Shown here piece by piece: positions 4,770 through 11,393 of a DNA stretch of 11,393 nt. The notes beneath the pieces are model-generated. The model saw only the letters and a program-made list of their open reading frames with translations. It made no database searches and was not told the DNA's origin. The number at the start of each line of letters is the position of its first letter. The stretch's first letter is position 1. The stretch spans positions 1 through 11,393 of the forward strand of contig JACQBB010000054.1 of NCBI GenBank assembly GCA_016194625.1, given 5' to 3'. A program made the position numbers and the translations under genes. The DNA comes from Elusimicrobiota bacterium (GTDB taxonomy: Bacteria > Elusimicrobiota > Elusimicrobia > UBA1565 > UBA9628).

Positions 4770-7694
4770 ATGCTGGGGCGTGTCCTTCGATTGACGCTCG
4801 CCGCGTCGCTGTTCGCTCCATCCGTCTCGGCCGAGCGCTCATCCGTCGTCGGCGCCGCGCCCGACACCCTCGCCGTCCGCAGCGTCACCGCCGCCGTCCG
4901 CCCCGACCCCCTGCCGTCGCCAAGATGGGGCCACGGCACGGCGGTCGCCGGCGGGCACCTGTACGTGTTCGGGGGCTGGGATGGCGGCCGATGGAGCGAT
5001 GACGCCTTCTCGCTCGACCCGGCGACGGGTCGCTGGGCTCCTCTAGGACGGATGCCGTTCGCGCCGACGACTGCCGCAGCGGTCGCCGACCGCAACCGCA
5101 TCATCGTCGCCGGCGGACCCTCGGAGTCCTCCGCGGGCTGGAGCGCAGGTCCATCGCTGGGTCAAGGCCGTTTCCTGCCGGGAGTCGCCCGATTGAAGGA
5201 CGGCCGCATCCTCGCGGCGGGCGGGTTCGACCAGAGCATCACCACGCTGGACAGCGTCGAAATCTTCGACCCGGCGCGCGGCGTCTGGTCTCCCGCCGCG
5301 CCGATGGGGCGCTCGCGCTACGCCATGGTCTTCGCCCTCCTGAACGACGGCCGCGTGCTCGCCGCAGGCGGGCGTCAGAACTCGAACAACACCCGCCAGG
5401 AGGACATCGCCGACGACGAAATCTACGACCCCACGACGGATTCGTGGACACCGACCGGCCGCCTGCGCGAGCCATTGGATGGCGCCTTGACTTTCGTGCG
5501 CCCCGATGGCTTCGTGCTGGCGATCGGAGGCGGGTTCGCCAACGGGATCCACACGGCCGCGACGGAACTCTACGACCCCAGGACAGGACGCTGGAGCGAC
5601 GGGCCGTCATTGAGCGTTCCTCGGATCTCCGGAGCCGGCGTGAAATTGAAAGACGGGCGGTTCATGGTCGCCGGCGGCGTGGCCAACGGCCCCACGCTCG
5701 CATCGGCCGAGGTCTACGATCCCGCGACCGACCGTTGGACGACCGTCGCCCCGATGAACGAGCCGCGTTTCGCTTTCACGCTGACTCTGCTGCCCGACGG
5801 ACGCGTGCTGGCGACGGGTGGGTCGCGCCCGGGCGGCGGCGTCCGGTCGGCCGAAATCTATGATCCCGCGTCGGACTCCTGGACGCCGACGACCCGACCA
5901 CGCTACGCCCACTCGTCCGGGACGTCGCTCGTCGTGGGAGAGCGAGCCTTGATCGTCGGAGGATCCGACGAGAGCGGACTTCACGAACAGACCGAGTTCT
6001 TCGATCCGGCCTCGGGCGATTGGACGCCGGGACCCCGTCTCGCGAACCGGCGCGTCCTGCACGCGATGATGGACCTCGGAAAGGAGGGGGTCATCGTCTT
6101 CGGCGGGGGACCGGGCGGCTACCCAGAACCGGCACTTGCGACTTCGGAAATCCTCGCTCCTTCGCGCGAACGCGGCGGAGGATCCGAAGACCGCGCCAGC
6201 TTCTTCTATGACCCAGGCGCCGGCCGCTGGAGCCCGCTGGGCCCGCTGTCCCACGCGCGAGCCGGCCTCTCGCTCGTCGCGGCGGCTGGCGGCGTATACG
6301 CACTCGGCGGAGTGGGTCGAGACGGATGGGGAGCCGCCGATTACGATTCGCTCGAAGGCGGACGCTGGCGTCTCGGCGGCGATCTCCCGCACCATTTCTC
6401 CAACGCCGCGACCTCCGTCTTCAGGGGCAAGGTCTACGCGGCCGGAGGCGCCTCGGCGCCCCGCGGCGAGCCAGTCCGCTCTCTGGCCGACTTCGTGGTC
6501 TTCGATCCCGCGGACGGGCACTGGACAACCCTGCCGGCGATGCCGACAGCGCGCGTCGGCGCGGCCGCCGCGGCCCTGGAGGGCTCGATCTACGTGGTCG
6601 GAGGAACGGCCGGACTCCACGCCGGCGCGCTGGACGTCGTCGAGGTCTACGATCTCGCACAGCGGGCCTGGACGAGGAAGGCTCGTCTTCCCCGCGCCGT
6701 CCGCGACGCGACCGCTTCCGCCCTCGGCGGCCGCCTGTATGTGGTCGGCGGTTCGCCCCGCGACAACGCGGCGCTGGCCACGGTCCAAGTGTACGATCCA
6801 AAGTCCGACTCGTGGTCCCTTTCCGAGCCCACTCCGCCTCCGAGCGTCATCTTCCCGATGCAGCCGTCAGTGCTCCGCGCGCCGCCCATCACCCCGGTCG
6901 CCCCGAACTTCCCGGCGCCCGCCGTCGCGGTCGCGCGCTTTGCGGCGAAGTCCGCAGAGCGGCCGCACGACTTCGCGCTGGTCATCGGCGTCGGCTATTA
7001 TAAGAGCCTGCCTGCGGCCGACTACGCCGAGAACGACGCGCGCGACGCGGCCGCCGCCCTGCGCGCGCTCGGCGTGCCCGAGGAGAACACGGTGACACTG
7101 ATCGGCGCGAAGGCGACGCTGTCGGAGGTCTCCAAGTACGTCGAGGAATGGCTGCCTCGCCGCGTATCGGAGGACTCGCGCGTGTACTTCTACTTCTCGG
7201 GACACGGCTCGCCGGACGTGAAAGACGGCTCCGCGTACCTGATGCCGTGGGACGGCGACGCCGCGTTCGTGAAGAGCACGGGCTTCCCCCTGACGCGGCT
7301 GTACGCGTCGCTGGGCGAGCTCAAGGTCGCGCGCGTGACGGCGATGATCGACTCCTGCTTCTCGGGCGCCGGAGGTCGCTCAGTGCTCGTCGCGGGCGTG
7401 CGTCCGCTGGTGACGGTGAAGCTTCCCGACGCGCCGTCGCCGAAGATCACCGTCTTGGCCGCGGCCGAAGGCGAGGAGATCGCCGGAAGTTTCCCGGAGC
7501 GGGGCCACGGCCTCTTCACCTACTACCTCATCGAGGGCCTGACCGGCGCGGCCGCGCCGGCGGGCGCCGAACACCTGACGATCGAGGAGTTGTACCGCTT
7601 CGTGCGCAAGGGCGTCATCTTGGGAGCGCGCCGCCAAGGCCGCGAGCAGAACCCGACGCTGAGGACGCCGAACGGGAAGCTGCGGCTCTACTGA
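4770..7694 (+). CDS. Secreted kelch-repeat protein with C-terminal caspase-like (C14) protease domain
   Basis: This 974-residue protein has a Sec signal peptide (basic MLGRVLR, a hydrophobic core, and likely cleavage after SVSA at residue 21). About 13 kelch repeats fill residues 55-685. Each has a hydrophobic strand ending in GG (68, 115, 152, 201, 254, 303, 351, 398, 446, 514, 560, 612, 661), then a YDP-type strand and a Trp, with a period near 48 residues, enough for two propellers. The second repeat is short and the ninth long. A Pro-rich linker (about 688-722) leads to a caspase fold: DFALVIGVGYY (734-744), YAENDARDA (752-760), YFYFSGHGSP with catalytic His812, and MIDSCFSG with catalytic Cys863. 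Asp861 is at the position that shapes the S1 pocket in metacaspases and orthocaspases, suggesting cleavage after Arg or Lys. Both catalytic residues are present, so it is probably active outside the cytoplasm. It is monocistronic with its own promoter. Substrate and role are unknown. Confidence 0.93.
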   Translation: MLGRVLRLTLAASLFAPSVSAERSSVVGAAPDTLAVRSVTAAVRPDPLPSPRWGHGTAVAGGHLYVFGGWDGGRWSDDAFSLDPATGRWAPLGRMPFAPTTAAAVADRNRIIVAGGPSESSAGWSAGPSLGQGRFLPGVARLKDGRILAAGGFDQSITTLDSVEIFDPARGVWSPAAPMGRSRYAMVFALLNDGRVLAAGGRQNSNNTRQEDIADDEIYDPTTDSWTPTGRLREPLDGALTFVRPDGFVLAIGGGFANGIHTAATELYDPRTGRWSDGPSLSVPRISGAGVKLKDGRFMVAGGVANGPTLASAEVYDPATDRWTTVAPMNEPRFAFTLTLLPDGRVLATGGSRPGGGVRSAEIYDPASDSWTPTTRPRYAHSSGTSLVVGERALIVGGSDESGLHEQTEFFDPASGDWTPGPRLANRRVLHAMMDLGKEGVIVFGGGPGGYPEPALATSEILAPSRERGGGSEDRASFFYDPGAGRWSPLGPLSHARAGLSLVAAAGGVYALGGVGRDGWGAADYDSLEGGRWRLGGDLPHHFSNAATSVFRGKVYAAGGASAPRGEPVRSLADFVVFDPADGHWTTLPAMPTARVGAAAAALEGSIYVVGGTAGLHAGALDVVEVYDLAQRAWTRKARLPRAVRDATASALGGRLYVVGGSPRDNAALATVQVYDPKSDSWSLSEPTPPPSVIFPMQPSVLRAPPITPVAPNFPAPAVAVARFAAKSAERPHDFALVIGVGYYKSLPAADYAENDARDAAAALRALGVPEENTVTLIGAKATLSEVSKYVEEWLPRRVSEDSRVYFYFSGHGSPDVKDGSAYLMPWDGDAAFVKSTGFPLTRLYASLGELKVARVTAMIDSCFSGAGGRSVLVAGVRPLVTVKLPDAPSPKITVLAAAEGEEIAGSFPERGHGLFTYYLIEGLTGAAAPAGAEHLTIEELYRFVRKGVILGARRQGREQNPTLRTPNGKLRLY

Positions 7695-9613
7695 CAGGCG
7701 GCCGCGGGCTCGCCGGCGGCGAGCGCGTGGCGGTGCCACAGCTCCAGCATCAGCAGGGCCCACAGGCGGTAGCCGTGGTCGCGGCGGCCGCTCTGGTGCT
7801 CGTCCCAGATCCCGCGCAGGCCCTTCTCGGTGAAGTAGCCGCGGCCGAGCGCGTCCTTCGACAGCACGTGGCCGGCCCAGTAGTCCTTCAGCGGGCCGCG
7901 GAACCAGGTCCCCAGCGGGATGCCGAAGCCCATCTTGCCGCGCGTGAGGATCTCGGGCGGCAGGAGGTCCTTGAAGGCCTCCTTGAAGATCCACTTGTGC
8001 GTGCGCAGGCCCTTGAGCTTCCACTCGCCGGGCATGCGGTAGGCCAGCTCGACGAACTCGTGGTCGAGCAGGGGCGAGCGGCCCTCCAGCGAGCAGGCCA
8101 TCGACGCGATGTCCACCTTCGTCATCAGGCACTCGGGCAGGTAGGTCTTGAAGTCGACGTACAGCATGCGGTTGACGAAGTCCTCGCCCTCGCAGGCCTT
8201 GAACGCGTCGGCCATGTAGCCCTTCGCCGCGCCCATCGAGGCGCCGAGGGTCCTCACGAAGTCGGGCGAGTACAGCCCCGGCTTGTCGTCCTCGGCGAAG
8301 TAGCAGATCATCTTGAGGTGGCGGCCCGACAGGTCGTTGAGCAGGGCCGAGCGCAGGAAGCGCTTGGCGCGCCACACGGTGCCGAAGGGCGCGTTGTACT
8401 CGGGCAGGAGCTCGGTGCCCGCCTTCAGCGCCGCCAGCACCGGGCCGGGCAGCGCGTCGGTCACGCGCGCCGCCTTCATCGCGAAGTAGCGCAGGTAGCC
8501 GCCGAAGTTCTCGTCGCCGCCGTCGCCGTTGAGCGCGACCGTCACGAACCGGCGCGTCTCGCGGCTGACGTAGTATGTCGGCAGGGCCGAGGCGTCGGCG
8601 TAGGGCTCGCCGTAGTGCCAGGCGAGCTTCGGCAGGACGTCGGCCATCTCGGACTTGACGATGAACTCGGTGTGGTCGGTCTTGTAGCGGTCGGCGACCA
8701 TCTTCGCGTAATGCGTCTCGGAGAAGCGCTCCTCCTCGAAGCCGATCGAGAAGGTCTTCACCGGCTTGCTCGACAGCCCCGCCATCAGCGCGACGATGAT
8801 GGAGCTGTCCACGCCGCCCGACAGGAACGCGCCCAGCGGCACGTCCGAGATCATGCGCAGCTTCACCGACTCGGTGAGCTTCTCGCGCAGGAGGCGCTTG
8901 GCCTCCTCCACGTCGTCCGTGACGTGCGGCTTGCCGACGGGCAGGTCCCAGTAGCGCTCGATGACGACCTTGCCGTCCTGCCAGACGAGGGTGTGGCCGG
9001 GCGGGAGCTTCCGGGCCGACTTGTAGGCGGTGATCGGCGACGGGATGTACTGCAGGGACAGGTACATGTCGATCGCCGTCGGGTCGGTGTCGCGCGGAAG
9101 GGACGGGTCCAGCGCGAACAGGCAGCGCAGCTCGGAGGCGAACAGCAGGGTCCCGTCGGGCCGGTGCGAGTAGACCAGCGGCTTCTTGCCGATGCGGTCG
9201 CGCGCGACGAACAGGCGGCGCTTCTTCTTATCCCAGATCGCGAAGGCGAACATCCCGCGCAGCTTGCTCACGCAGGCCTCGCCCATCTCGCGGTACAGCG
9301 CCAGGATCGCCTCGGTGTCGGACTTCGTCTTGAGACGGTGGCCGCGCGCCAGCAGCTCCTCGCGCAGGCCCTGGTAGTTGTAGATCTCGCCGTTGAAGAC
9401 GATCCACAAGTTGTCGTCGTCGTAAGACAGCGGCTGGTGGCCGGTGTTCAGGTCGATGATCGCCAGACGGCGCATCGCCAGCCCGGCGGGGCCGTCGGTG
9501 AAGAAGCCCTCGTCGTCCGGGCCGCGGTGGGCGATCAGGTCGTTGGCGCGCTTCAGCGTCTCGCGCGAGGCCGGCCGACCGTCGCCGTACACGACTCCGC
9601 AGATGCCGCACAT
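7688..9613 (-). CDS. asnB: Glutamine-hydrolysing asparagine synthase-like amidotransferase
   Basis: This 641-residue, two-domain protein takes an amide from glutamine and, with ATP, transfers it to a carboxylate. The N-terminal class II glutaminase domain begins MCGICG, so Cys2 becomes the catalytic N-terminal residue, which fixes the start. It carries RGPDD (30-34) and GEIYNY (75-80). The synthetase domain has the ATP pyrophosphatase loop SGGVDSS (265-271), NGDGGDE (362-368) and GEPYADASALPTY (335-347). Length matches the about 630-residue AsnB type. Such genes in glycan loci may amidate sugar acids rather than aspartate, and the flippase directly upstream favours that, but true asparagine synthesis is possible. 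The start follows the flippase stop by one base with GGAGGG 9 bases upstream. The 3' end overlaps the convergent kelch-caspase gene by 7 bases. Confidence 0.93.
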   Translation of the reverse strand: MCGICGVVYGDGRPASRETLKRANDLIAHRGPDDEGFFTDGPAGLAMRRLAIIDLNTGHQPLSYDDDNLWIVFNGEIYNYQGLREELLARGHRLKTKSDTEAILALYREMGEACVSKLRGMFAFAIWDKKKRRLFVARDRIGKKPLVYSHRPDGTLLFASELRCLFALDPSLPRDTDPTAIDMYLSLQYIPSPITAYKSARKLPPGHTLVWQDGKVVIERYWDLPVGKPHVTDDVEEAKRLLREKLTESVKLRMISDVPLGAFLSGGVDSSIIVALMAGLSSKPVKTFSIGFEEERFSETHYAKMVADRYKTDHTEFIVKSEMADVLPKLAWHYGEPYADASALPTYYVSRETRRFVTVALNGDGGDENFGGYLRYFAMKAARVTDALPGPVLAALKAGTELLPEYNAPFGTVWRAKRFLRSALLNDLSGRHLKMICYFAEDDKPGLYSPDFVRTLGASMGAAKGYMADAFKACEGEDFVNRMLYVDFKTYLPECLMTKVDIASMACSLEGRSPLLDHEFVELAYRMPGEWKLKGLRTHKWIFKEAFKDLLPPEILTRGKMGFGIPLGTWFRGPLKDYWAGHVLSKDALGRGYFTEKGLRGIWDEHQSGRRDHGYRLWALLMLELWHRHALAAGEPAAACQ

Positions 9614-9614
9614 T

Positions 9615-11117
9615 CTAGGAAACCCTCCAAGGGCGCCAGCGCCTCAAGAAATCCCGGTCCAGCTCGGGCAGGCAGCGCCAGCCCGTGACAGCGTACACCG
9701 CGCAGCCCGCCGCCGACAAGCCCGTCATGCCCGCCCAGGTCCCCGCGAGATGGTGGACCGGCAGGACGACGATCATCAGCGCGGCGCCGGCCACCAGCGC
9801 CGGGCCCAGCGCGTGCGAGAAGTAGTCGCCCCAGGTCATGCCCAGCAGGCGGTTGACCGCGCCGACGATGATCGCCGACGGGATGAGCTGGGCGGTCAGC
9901 GTGCCCGCGGCGGCGCCCAGGATGCCGAAGCGCGGGATCAGCACCGGCCACAGCGCCAGGCTGAGCAGGGCCTGCGCCCAGGCGGCGGCCGACAGCCACC
10001 AGCCGCGCTCGTGCGAGGCGGCGACCGGGTTCAGCGTGTAGGAGAGCAGTCCGACGGCGTTGGCGCCGACGAGCAGGCGCGCGGGCCACACGCCCTCGGA
10101 GCCGAAGCGGCCGCCCAGCCACAGCGACAGGAACTGCGGCATCATCGCGAAGAGCAGGACGTAGGCGGGGATCAGGAGCCCGGCGAGCAGGTGCGTGGCC
10201 CGGCAGTACATCTTGCGCACGTCGTCGGGGGCGCCGGCGCCGCGCGCGCCGCTGATGACCGGCAGGAGCACGCTCGACACCGAGGCCGGGATCACCTGCA
10301 GGCGCTGGAGTAGGCCGACCGGCACCGAGTACAGGGTCAGCGAGGCCAGCGCCAGCGAGCGCGCGACGAAGACCTTGTCGAGCTGGTTGGCCACGATCCA
10401 GGCGATCGGCCCCAGCCACAGCCCGACGCCGTACGAGAAGAAGCGGGAGAACGGCAGGCCGGCGCCGTGGCCGCGGCGCGGCTCCGCGGCCAGCGCGACG
10501 CGCAGGATCAGCGCCGAGACCGCGAACGACAGCGCCGCGACGCCGATGTACCAGAAGCCGGCGGCCCGCAGGCCCTTGCCGAAGCCCAGAAGGACGACCG
10601 TGCCGAGCGGCATCAGCGCGCCCTGGACCACGGTCGAGACGCCGTTCCAGTCGAAGCGCTGGAGCCCCTGCAGGCCCGCCTGGGTCCACAGCACGCCCGC
10701 CCCGAACACCGAGGCCACGGCCGCCGCGCGCAGGACGGCCAGCGCGGGGACGAACAGCGGCGCGGGGACGCGGAACAGGGTCGTCACCGCCCACGGCGCG
10801 GCGGCCCACAGCGCGAGCGCGCCGAACGCCGCCCCGCCCAGGTGCAGCAGCGCCCCGTAGCGCAGGGCCAGGGCCGCGCCCCGGCCGTCGTGCGCGGCGT
10901 GGCGCTCGGCGACGAAGTTGACCGTGGCCGAGCCCGCCCCGAAGCTGAACAGCTGGACGTAGTTGGAAGCGGCGAACATCAGGATGTAGAGGCCGTAGGC
11001 CTCCTCGCCGAAGCCGTGGACGATCCGGGGGATGAGCAGGAGGTTCGCGGCCGCGACGACGCCCTGGCCGACGAGGCTCCAGCTCACGTTGCGCGCGATG
11101 CGCGCCGAGCGGCTCAT
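9615..11117 (-). CDS. Wzx-type polysaccharide flippase (MOP superfamily)
   Basis: This 500-residue polytopic inner-membrane protein has about 12-14 hydrophobic segments by eye. It is expected to flip a lipid-linked oligosaccharide from the cytoplasmic to the periplasmic side. The N-terminus MSRSARIARNVSWSLVGQ, followed by the hydrophobic VVAAANLLLIPRIV and GEEAYGLYILMF, is the usual opening of polysaccharide biosynthesis/export proteins. A repeat of that half-domain pattern appears at LPFSRFFSYGVGLWLGPIAW and NQLDKVFVARSL. Length is standard. An in-frame ATG at 11369 would add 84 residues that run through the divergent gene and carry no membrane signal, so I placed the start at 11117. That ATG lies 8 bases after a GACAAT box. 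The asnB-like gene follows after one base, so they form an operon. The glycan substrate is unknown. Confidence 0.9.
   Translation of the reverse strand: MSRSARIARNVSWSLVGQGVVAAANLLLIPRIVHGFGEEAYGLYILMFAASNYVQLFSFGAGSATVNFVAERHAAHDGRGAALALRYGALLHLGGAAFGALALWAAAPWAVTTLFRVPAPLFVPALAVLRAAAVASVFGAGVLWTQAGLQGLQRFDWNGVSTVVQGALMPLGTVVLLGFGKGLRAAGFWYIGVAALSFAVSALILRVALAAEPRRGHGAGLPFSRFFSYGVGLWLGPIAWIVANQLDKVFVARSLALASLTLYSVPVGLLQRLQVIPASVSSVLLPVISGARGAGAPDDVRKMYCRATHLLAGLLIPAYVLLFAMMPQFLSLWLGGRFGSEGVWPARLLVGANAVGLLSYTLNPVAASHERGWWLSAAAWAQALLSLALWPVLIPRFGILGAAAGTLTAQLIPSAIIVGAVNRLLGMTWGDYFSHALGPALVAGAALMIVVLPVHHLAGTWAGMTGLSAAGCAVYAVTGWRCLPELDRDFLRRWRPWRVS
9623..9628 (-). promoter_or_regulatory. Ribosome binding site of the asnB-like gene
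   Basis: GGAGGG on the minus strand lies 9 bases before the ATG at 9613, within the last codons of the flippase gene. It is the strongest Shine-Dalgarno site I found. It shows that genes inside operons here use classical initiation, while operon-leading genes do not. Confidence 0.65.
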
Positions 11118-11125
11118 GAGGGACG

Positions 11126-11131
11126 ATTGTC
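11126..11131 (-). promoter_or_regulatory. -10 box of the flippase / asnB-like operon
   Basis: GACAAT on the minus strand is followed by 8 bases and then the ATG at 11117, with no Shine-Dalgarno sequence. Only weak -35 candidates (TTATTC or TTTATT) occur at 17-18 bases. It is consistent with a leader of zero to two bases but is less convincing than the other boxes. Confidence 0.4.
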
Positions 11132-11156
11132 GCAATTCGCCCCCCTGTGAATAAAG

Positions 11157-11162
11157 TAGAAT
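11157..11162 (+). promoter_or_regulatory. -10 box of the right-edge methyltransferase gene
   Basis: TAGAAT is followed by 9 bases and then the ATG at 11172, so the mRNA leader would be only about three bases long. No clear -35 is visible. It lies back to back with the flippase promoter in the 54-bp gap between divergent genes. Confidence 0.5.
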
Positions 11163-11171
11163 CGGCCCGCC

Positions 11172-11393
11172 ATGGTCTGCAGAATGTGCCGGCAGGACCG
11201 GCTGACGACCTATCTGGACCTGGGCTTCCAGCCCCCGTCCGACGAGTTCCGCCGCAAGGACCAGCTCCTCGAGCCGGTCGTCTACTTCCCCCTCCAGGTC
11301 GCGCTGTGCGAGGCCTGCGGCCTCTCCCAGCTGACCCACGTGGTCTCCAAGGAGACCCTGTACCGCCACGACTATCCCTACGAGGCCTCCACC
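11172..11393 (+). CDS. Zinc-binding domain of a class I SAM sugar methyltransferase, cut by window edge
   Basis: Seventy-four codons are visible and the frame is open at the right edge. Cys3/Cys6 (MVCRMC) and Cys46/Cys49 (LCEACG) form the zinc site of the N-terminal domain seen in NDP-hexose C-methyltransferases of the TylC3/TcaB9 type (Methyltransf_13 zinc-binding domain). Supporting features are YLDLGFQPPSDEF (14-26), close to the usual DLG-Q-P stretch, YFPLQVALCEACGLSQL, and YPYEAST at the edge. The family adds a methyl group to carbon of a nucleotide keto-sugar, giving branched deoxysugars. This fits the 3-dehydratase-like PLP enzyme at the other end of the window. The SAM-binding domain is not in view, so the exact activity is inferred. 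Confidence 0.82.
   Translation, partial: MVCRMCRQDRLTTYLDLGFQPPSDEFRRKDQLLEPVVYFPLQVALCEACGLSQLTHVVSKETLYRHDYPYEAST

Noticed and set aside
9612..9617. TAGAAT on the minus strand at the asnB-like start as a promoter
   Set aside because: It is made up of the flippase TAG stop, one base and the first two bases of the asnB-like ATG. A start six bases downstream would fall inside the gene past Cys2, and the gene has a good GGAGGG site instead.
7148..9688. An 846-codon plus-strand open frame over the asnB-like gene
   Set aside because: Antisense shadow of a gene with clear catalytic motifs. The product shows no domain and typical shadow composition.
11118..11369. An 84-residue N-terminal extension of the flippase
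   Set aside because: It would be encoded antisense to the right-edge methyltransferase, lacks membrane or domain features, and lies upstream of the predicted promoter.

Overview
The window is gene-dense, GC-rich bacterial chromosome (third codon positions mostly G or C) and reads as part of a surface-polysaccharide / O-antigen-type locus. I see no transposase, integrase, phage gene, CRISPR array, tRNA or rRNA. The phylum cannot be fixed from sequence alone. High GC, repeated use of leaderless promoters and a secreted kelch-caspase protein would fit a high-GC uncultured lineage such as Elusimicrobiota, but this is a guess.

Layout, left to right. (1) Minus strand, 1-2140: a DegT/StrS-family PLP enzyme followed after a 1-base gap by a family 2 glycosyltransferase that runs off the left edge. 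(2) A 55-bp divergent promoter region. (3) Plus strand, 2196-4727: a family 4 glycosyltransferase, a MarC-family membrane protein, and a zinc-ribbon SAM methyltransferase that has lost its SAM-binding segment and its reading frame. (4) Plus strand, 4770-7694: a 974-residue secreted protein with about 13 kelch repeats and a C-terminal caspase-like (C14) domain, under the best promoter in the window. (5) Minus strand, 7688-11117: a Wzx-type flippase followed after a 1-base gap by a glutamine-dependent asparagine synthase-like enzyme, whose end overlaps the kelch-caspase gene tail to tail by 7 bases. (6) A 54-bp divergent promoter region, then the start of a second zinc-ribbon methyltransferase leaving the right edge.

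Working together: the PLP enzyme and the two methyltransferases probably modify nucleotide sugars, the two glycosyltransferases assemble a repeat unit, the asparagine synthase-like enzyme may amidate an acidic sugar or other carboxylate, and the flippase moves the lipid-linked unit across the inner membrane. MarC and the kelch-caspase protein are not obvious parts of that pathway.

Three things stand out. The PLP enzyme has His where the family has its catalytic Lys, as in the sugar 3-dehydratases ColD and RfbH/E1. A caspase-like protease is fused to a long kelch propeller region and exported. Nearly every first gene has a TANAAT-like -10 box placed so that transcription should start at or within a few bases of the start codon, which implies leaderless mRNAs.

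All intergenic gaps are 55 bp or shorter, so there is no unexplained stretch above 300 bases.
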